Part shown: piece by piece, positions 59,185 through 64,000 of the stretch
How the letters are laid out: each line of letters starts with the position of its first letter
How positions within the stretch are numbered: position 1 is the stretch's first letter
NCBI GenBank assembly: GCA_002786025.1
Contig: NHNW01000047.1
Coordinates: 186,001 to 250,000, forward strand
DNA: 64,000 nucleotides
Direction: 5' to 3'
Origin: Zasmidium citrigriseum
Lineage: Eukaryota; Ascomycota; Dothideomycetes; Mycosphaerellales; Mycosphaerellaceae
Position numbers and translations under genes: made by a program
Notes under the pieces: generated by a model
Told to the model about the DNA's origin: nothing
What the model saw: only the letters and a program-made list of their open reading frames with translations
Database searches by the model: none

Positions 59185-59334
59185 TACCCTCCTTCCGCTC
59201 AAACTGGAAAATCATCTCTCTCTAGGAAGTGATTGATACCAAGCTCTTGAAGGGCTTGTTGCGCTCTTACTCCTTTGCTGTAAGTGTTGAGATCGCTGCG
59301 AATATCTTCCAGTCTGGCCGGAACGCCGAGGGTA
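59185..59334 (+). mobile_element. TA-flanked MITE family, copy 5
   Basis: TACCCTCCTTCCGCTCAAAC at the left and GGCCGGAACGCCGAGGGTA at the right form the inverted ends, both with the terminal TA. At 150 bp it has the most diverged interior of the family. Its right end lies 12 bp from the WDR6/RTT10 stop codon. Confidence 0.75.
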
Positions 59335-59346
59335 CCATCACATCAA

Positions 59347-62300
59347 TCACTCCAAACTACCTTTATCTATCCTCCACAGATCCATCCCAACACCACAAAC
59401 CAGCACTCCCTTCCCACCACCCAACGGCATAACCTCCATACTCGACACATCCGCCACAGCAGTAAAGACATTCCTAACCAACCTAACATCCACCCCCTCA
59501 ACGCCCTCCCTCCCCACATCAACCTCAACCCTCCAAAGCTTGACCCTCTGATCGATACTCGCAGTCACCAGCCACAGAACAACCACATCCCTGCCAGAGT
59601 CCACCTGTTGCCCAACAACGCACAATGCCGTGACAGCAGCCGCATGCGCCCGCGCGACAAGCAAAATCCGGCAAGAAGAGCCGTCGTCCCCAAGCCGTGT
59701 AATCCCAATAGCGTTGTCGTCGCCTCCTGTAATCAGGATGCGAGATTGGTCGGGTAGATTGCAGGATGTGAGAGCCAGGATGGCGTTTTGGTGGATTTTG
59801 TGTCGAGCAGTCCATCGCATAGCCTCTACATCTTGATCGTTGGCTTTGGTGCCATTCCAGAGGGCTATGTGTCCGTCCGTGCTGGCTGTCAAGTGAGATA
59901 TGGTGTTGGGCGGTGTGGATAGAGGTGCACGGAGGTGTAGACATTGCGTCAGACATGATGTGAGGTAGTCGCCTTGTGCCAGGAGGATCCATGTTCGGGT
60001 TGAAGCGTTGTAGGACCAGGATTTGAGGGTGGAGTCGGAGTAGACGGTTGAGATCTGGAATGCATCTGCTTCGCCTTCTTGCACGTCGAAGCTCATGATG
60101 CGAAGGTCGGAAGTTCCGCTGCGAGGGTGTTGGGATTCGCAGACGACGCCCGTGCCGATATGGGGAATGTTCTTGGTGATTCTCCAGACAATGAGTTCTT
60201 CGAACCCGCCGCTGGAGAAAAGGTATGTGCCATTGCCGGACCATTGGAGGTGCTGAATACCGGTGTTGTGCTTTTGGAGAGTGTGGATGCATTTGAAGGT
60301 GCCGTTTTCGAAGACGGAGAGTTTGATATTGGTGTCTTCTGCTCCCGTCGCGATGAGGCGAGCGTCGTCTGGTGATACTGCGGTGCACTTGATCTCTCTG
60401 CCATGGCTGCCCGGGTTGATCATCTCGTATGGAAGTCGAGTTTGTGTTTGGTGGTATAATTTGGAGGCTTTTGTCCAGATGAATGTGCCGCCGTTGTTGC
60501 TAGGTTGGAAACTCCATATACGATGAGCGCCGCCACAGTCCACTGTCATGACTTCTTGCTGGGTCTGAATGTCGAAGACGACGAATTGTGTGCTTCGGAA
60601 GCCCCAGATCCAGAAGTGGCCAGCCTCGTTGAAGCCCAAGCTCTCGATGTTTGGTCCAAATGGGAGTGAGACTTGGTGGACTGTGGACAGCATGGGCCGT
60701 GAATCTGAGATTTCAACTCGATGTACAGCATATGTGCCATCGCGACCAGTCGAAAGTAGAAATATAACGTCGCTGTTGGCGGGATCGTTGGTGGCGTAGA
60801 GTTTGGTCACGGTCTCTCCTGCGTGTGCCCGAGTATGCTGGAGCGCAGAGGCCAGGGTGTCGTTTTGATCCTTGAGGGTGGTGTCAAAGACAACTATCGA
60901 TCCGTTTCTTGAGCCCAGGAAGGTAAACATTCGCCCGTTGGCACGAGCACATGCAAAACTTGTCGTCACGAAGCTGTCAGGTATGCAGTGCTCGATGGTC
61001 TCCTGATGGCTACCGCACTTGTCAACGCAGTACAGAGATGCCACATTCTTTCCCATATTTGTGACTAGAAGGTTGATTTTGTCAAGGTCGGTCGACACTT
61101 GCTGGGCAAAAAGACCGGCAACCTTGCGGCCAGTCCTGGCAATAATGTCGACAGTCCCACAGTCATGTCGATACGTGTAGACATCGCCATCAGAACCAGC
61201 CACGAAAGCAACGTCCTTGATACTTGCCATGACCGAATATCCACGAAGGCCAGCGATAGCGTCTGAGATGTTCCTGTAATTCGTTTCTCCGTGGCCCAAG
61301 TCGACGAGGCAGAGACTACCTTTATCGGTCGAGGCCAAAACTTCCAAAGGGGAGACGAAGGCATAGGCTCTGAAGATGGTCGCTTCGTCATGATTCTTTG
61401 CTGTATTGACAGCAGTCCACGTTGCGTCTACGTTCATGATAGAAGGCCATGAGCGCTGCAGACTGATGGCACCGTCCGCGCCTCCAGTAGCTATCTTTGA
61501 GTCATCGATGGCCAACGACCAGATATTCTTTCCACTGTGCGGCCGACACAGTTCAATCTGTTCCAGTGAATACGGCAGTCCTTCAGGCTTCCCAGCATTT
61601 GCCTTGATTGCCCAGCGAACGTTGGATGCATCTTCTCCAAACGAAAGGATGTGTGTGCCTCCTGTCACTGTGCTGCTCTTGAAACGTACATGCCAAATCC
61701 TGGAGGTGTGACCCATCACTTTGGCCAGAGCGGGTGGAGCATGTGTGTCGTTGCTCGAGACGGAACCAAACCCCGTCTGACGTTGCTGCTCGGTCAAGGA
61801 AAGACTCTCCACGCCCAAATCGGAGACATCCCAGAGTCGAATCGTTCGATCGTCACTGCACGTTGCTAGAACTCGTTGTCTGCCTGACAATCTACCCGCT
61901 ACCGCAGAAGATGACAGCTGCACGCCAAAGACCGAACCCTCGTGAGCTGAAAAGGTATAGTGGATCTGGTGCTCAGCAGAAAGGGTGCCATCGACCTCTT
62001 GTATGAGACATGACCAAACGATCACATCTCCAAACGCTGTCCCAGAAGCAATGAGACACTGAGAGCCACTTAGCCATTTGATGTGGGCACAGTAGAGTAT
62101 GCAGTTGGAGCCCGGCACCAGCACTTCCACTTGCCCACCTGCTTGTGATGCCGCTGGTAAAATTTGAAGCGCATTGTGAGCGGTCACCAACGCGACTCGC
62201 GGGTTCTCGCTGGTGGCATCCGAAAAGGCGGCGTCCAAGATCCAATCGTCGACTTCCAGCAGCGGCTCGACGTCGAACGCAAGTTGGCCTGTTGCATTCC

Positions 62301-62535
62301 GCGTTACTCTGGCAAAGCAAATACATCGTCCGCCCCAGATGGAGATACAACTCCTGTCCGAATCTGCGACAACGATGCCATGAATGGCCTGGCGTTCGAA
62401 TACTTCCACTGCCGCAAGAAGAGATTTTCGATCGACTTCGTAGGCCTTTAAAAAGGGTCCTTCTCCAGAGAGGATCACATCTTGACTGCAAAATGCGAGT
62501 GCCGTCACCGGGACTCGGTGATGTTCATGCTGCAT
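59347..62535 (-). CDS. RTT10: WDR6/Rtt10-family WD40 protein
   Basis: A single exon of 1062 codons plus stop. The frame is open slightly further upstream, but the first ATG in it is at 62535, giving MQHEHHRVPVTALAFCSQDV. The protein is built of WD40 repeats throughout, such as RVLATCSDDRTIRLWDVSDL near residue 225, GHTSRIWHVRF, DDARLIATGAEDTNIKLSVF, HNTGIQHLQWSGNGTYLFSS and WLVTASIDQRVKLWRVEVD near the C-terminus. Length and order fit human WDR6 and yeast Rtt10 (about 1000-1100 residues). In yeast Rtt10/Trm734 partners the methyltransferase Trm7 for 2'-O-methylation of tRNA position 34, and Rtt10 also affects recycling and Ty1 transposition. The 341-bp upstream gap is shared with the Atg28-like gene. 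Confidence 0.85.
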   Translation of the reverse strand: MQHEHHRVPVTALAFCSQDVILSGEGPFLKAYEVDRKSLLAAVEVFERQAIHGIVVADSDRSCISIWGGRCICFARVTRNATGQLAFDVEPLLEVDDWILDAAFSDATSENPRVALVTAHNALQILPAASQAGGQVEVLVPGSNCILYCAHIKWLSGSQCLIASGTAFGDVIVWSCLIQEVDGTLSAEHQIHYTFSAHEGSVFGVQLSSSAVAGRLSGRQRVLATCSDDRTIRLWDVSDLGVESLSLTEQQRQTGFGSVSSNDTHAPPALAKVMGHTSRIWHVRFKSSTVTGGTHILSFGEDASNVRWAIKANAGKPEGLPYSLEQIELCRPHSGKNIWSLAIDDSKIATGGADGAISLQRSWPSIMNVDATWTAVNTAKNHDEATIFRAYAFVSPLEVLASTDKGSLCLVDLGHGETNYRNISDAIAGLRGYSVMASIKDVAFVAGSDGDVYTYRHDCGTVDIIARTGRKVAGLFAQQVSTDLDKINLLVTNMGKNVASLYCVDKCGSHQETIEHCIPDSFVTTSFACARANGRMFTFLGSRNGSIVVFDTTLKDQNDTLASALQHTRAHAGETVTKLYATNDPANSDVIFLLSTGRDGTYAVHRVEISDSRPMLSTVHQVSLPFGPNIESLGFNEAGHFWIWGFRSTQFVVFDIQTQQEVMTVDCGGAHRIWSFQPSNNGGTFIWTKASKLYHQTQTRLPYEMINPGSHGREIKCTAVSPDDARLIATGAEDTNIKLSVFENGTFKCIHTLQKHNTGIQHLQWSGNGTYLFSSGGFEELIVWRITKNIPHIGTGVVCESQHPRSGTSDLRIMSFDVQEGEADAFQISTVYSDSTLKSWSYNASTRTWILLAQGDYLTSCLTQCLHLRAPLSTPPNTISHLTASTDGHIALWNGTKANDQDVEAMRWTARHKIHQNAILALTSCNLPDQSRILITGGDDNAIGITRLGDDGSSCRILLVARAHAAAVTALCVVGQQVDSGRDVVVLWLVTASIDQRVKLWRVEVDVGREGVEGVDVRLVRNVFTAVADVSSMEVMPLGGGKGVLVCGVGMDLWRIDKGSLE

Positions 62536-62876
62536 GTGAACAAATTTCAAAGTGGAAGAGGAGTTGGCGTGGGAGGAAGCAAGAAGACGAGAGGTCGGAA
62601 GTTGCCGTCTTCATCTTCAAGGGTGTGCTCTTTATGCCCGCGACTTCCCACGTGAAGAACCACCACAACGACATGCATCACGAGATCACATTTCTCAATA
62701 CATGACACTAGCTTATCGCCGGCGGACGTGTGGTGCCTCGCTGATCAGAATCTGACACAGAGAGCAGACGACAGCAATGCGACGTCCGCGTGACACTTGG
62801 TAGGCAGCATTTCGGACATCTCTCAGGCAGTACTGCTTCAACAACTCTATCCTCCCGAACACACGCAGATACAAAG
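62536..62876. promoter_or_regulatory. Divergent promoter, RTT10 / ATG28-like
   Basis: The 341 bp between two outward-facing start codons must carry both promoters. No TATA box or palindromic site stands out. Confidence 0.5.
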
Positions 62877-64000
62877 ATGTCGTCCAGCAAATCTTGGTTC
62901 GCGAGCGTCTCGTCCGGCAAAGGTCGACTGCTGTCCAACTCAAACCACGAACTCCCGCGATGGCGCACTCCATCGCCCATGGCAGCTTCAACCATCCCAC
63001 CGCCCATCGTTCAAAGCACGTATCAGCCTTCTCCGAGCAACCCTGCCGTAGAGTCTGCGATTATCGAGAAGCCTTCGCCGTTCGAAGACAGACAGCAGGA
63101 GTTGGAGGCGGACCTACAGTTCTTGCTTGATGCACAGGTTGAGGGACTGACTCGCGGATTGGAAGGTGGATCTTTGGACGACCGCAGCTCTACAGGTAGC
63201 ACAACACCGACTGTACAGAGCGTTAGGAGCGAATCGACGAGACGACAGCGGAAGCCGATCCGAAGACAGCCAGGACTGAGAAGCGCACGGAAGGGCATAT
63301 ACAACAGCATCGTCGCATTGTCTTCTCTCAAAGATGATGAGCTGCAAGACATTGATAATCAGATTGAAGAGCATGACAATACCTTGGAGCAGATCGAGTC
63401 TTGGGAACAGAAGCGAAAGGGGTTGCAGGAGGCTTCTGAGAGCGTCGATTCGAGCGAGCAGACTGTTCGAGTGCAACGAGTGAAGCAGGAGGCAGACGCA
63501 CTACAGGCAGAGATCAACCAGGTGGAGCTTCAGTTGATGGAGATGAAATCGCGGCATCGCAAGCTCTTGAGGAAAGCAGCAGATGCGGAGAACTCCATCC
63601 AGGCCAAAATGGCCTCATACACTAATAGCTTACGTCTGCTTGAGGAGGATGTTCAGAAGTTCTTGAGCGTGAAGCCTGCAACGAACGAGACGCGGCCATC
63701 ATCGCAGGATGGGAAGCAGTCGATGTGGGAGCTTCCAAGCAAACGCAGGAACCTGGACATGGCGAAAGAGTACTGGAATCAGCAGCGCGACATTACCATC
63801 AACGAGCGAAAACACCACGAGTCAGAAAAATCGGCCTATGTCGAAGGTGCTGCCATGTGGAAACAAGTTGTCACTGAAGTCAATGGCTTCGAGCGACAGC
63901 TTCGTACTGAGATGGCAGCGCTACGTCCATCCTCACCCAACTCGCAGTCGGCCTGGGAAGATCCACCCGACACAAACGGTGGCCCTTCAGATCGCCTCCA
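62877..64000 (+). CDS. ATG28: Atg28-like autophagy protein, 3' end missing
   Basis: From ATG at 62877 the frame stays open to the end of the window (374 codons), so the 3' part is cut off. It begins MSSSKSWFASVSSGKGRLL, followed by a Ser/Pro-rich stretch. Then comes FEDRQQELEADLQFLLDAQV and, after a GSTTPTVQS linker, RRQPGLRSARKGIYNSIVAL. Long coiled coils run from about residue 150 to 270 (KDDELQDIDNQIEEHDNTL and onward) and a Trp-containing helical region follows. This order matches the fungal Atg28 family, described in Komagataella as a coiled-coil factor for pexophagy and autophagy. The family call is by motif recollection; orthology to the yeast gene is not proven. Confidence 0.65.
   Translation, partial: MSSSKSWFASVSSGKGRLLSNSNHELPRWRTPSPMAASTIPPPIVQSTYQPSPSNPAVESAIIEKPSPFEDRQQELEADLQFLLDAQVEGLTRGLEGGSLDDRSSTGSTTPTVQSVRSESTRRQRKPIRRQPGLRSARKGIYNSIVALSSLKDDELQDIDNQIEEHDNTLEQIESWEQKRKGLQEASESVDSSEQTVRVQRVKQEADALQAEINQVELQLMEMKSRHRKLLRKAADAENSIQAKMASYTNSLRLLEEDVQKFLSVKPATNETRPSSQDGKQSMWELPSKRRNLDMAKEYWNQQRDITINERKHHESEKSAYVEGAAMWKQVVTEVNGFERQLRTEMAALRPSSPNSQSAWEDPPDTNGGPSDRL

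Noticed and set aside
15504..64000. Possible biosynthetic gene cluster (DUF1772, hydrolase, GST, permease).
   Set aside because: No backbone enzyme such as a polyketide synthase, NRPS or terpene cyclase lies in the window, and these genes are separated by RIP blocks and unrelated genes.
1..64000. tRNA, rRNA and CRISPR features.
   Set aside because: I found no tRNA-like B-box with matching cloverleaf, no rRNA sequence, and CRISPR is not expected in a fungal genome.

Overview
The window looks like genomic DNA of a filamentous ascomycete, probably a Dothideomycete (inference from gene content, not tested). Genes carry short GT...AG introns of about 45-75 bp, and the proteins are typical of Pezizomycotina: a rhodopsin-domain membrane protein, a DUF1772 protein, an EXPERA protein, a GT31-like transferase, and Nnf1, Gpc1, Smc1, Wdr6/Rtt10 and Atg28-like proteins. 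Gene-bearing DNA alternates with three blocks (1-15130, about 22961-26330, about 29046-30950) in which CA and TG dinucleotides are nearly absent while CG is kept. This is the footprint of very heavy repeat-induced point mutation (RIP) of CpA, and it turns CAG, CAA and TGG codons into stops.

Layout. Block 1 holds, in single frames broken only by stops, relics of a SNF2-like helicase and of a Plavaka-type transposase. They are followed by about 6 kb of unrecognised sequence with tandem repeats and a recurring palindromic hairpin. From 15.5 to 22.9 kb lie a TPR-like protein, an EFM7/NNT1 methyltransferase, a glutathione transferase and a GT31-like glycosyltransferase. Block 2 is a RIP-killed PIF/Harbinger element lying about 85 bp upstream of the glycosyltransferase start. 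An EXPERA gene separates it from block 3, a relic of unknown type. From 31.4 to 45.4 kb come an alpha/beta hydrolase whose nucleophile serine is replaced, a DUF1772 protein, a coiled-coil membrane protein, a secreted six-hairpin glycosidase, a rhodopsin-domain protein and an amino-acid/GABA permease. From 46.0 to 64.0 kb is a housekeeping stretch: NNF1, GPC1 (with an apparent 8-nt microexon), SMC1, a single-pass membrane protein, WDR6/RTT10 and a 3'-truncated ATG28-like gene.

Five copies of a ~154-bp element with terminal inverted repeats and TA ends sit between genes at 45.5-59.3 kb, and a separate 366-bp inverted-repeat element lies at 42.1 kb. Both families keep CA/TG, so they seem to have escaped RIP, perhaps because they are short. 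The genes do not form an obvious biosynthetic cluster. SMC1 (cohesin) and NNF1 (kinetochore) both serve chromosome segregation but are separate transcription units. Exon structures were worked out by hand from splice signals and reading frames; every multi-exon model given as complete closes in frame.
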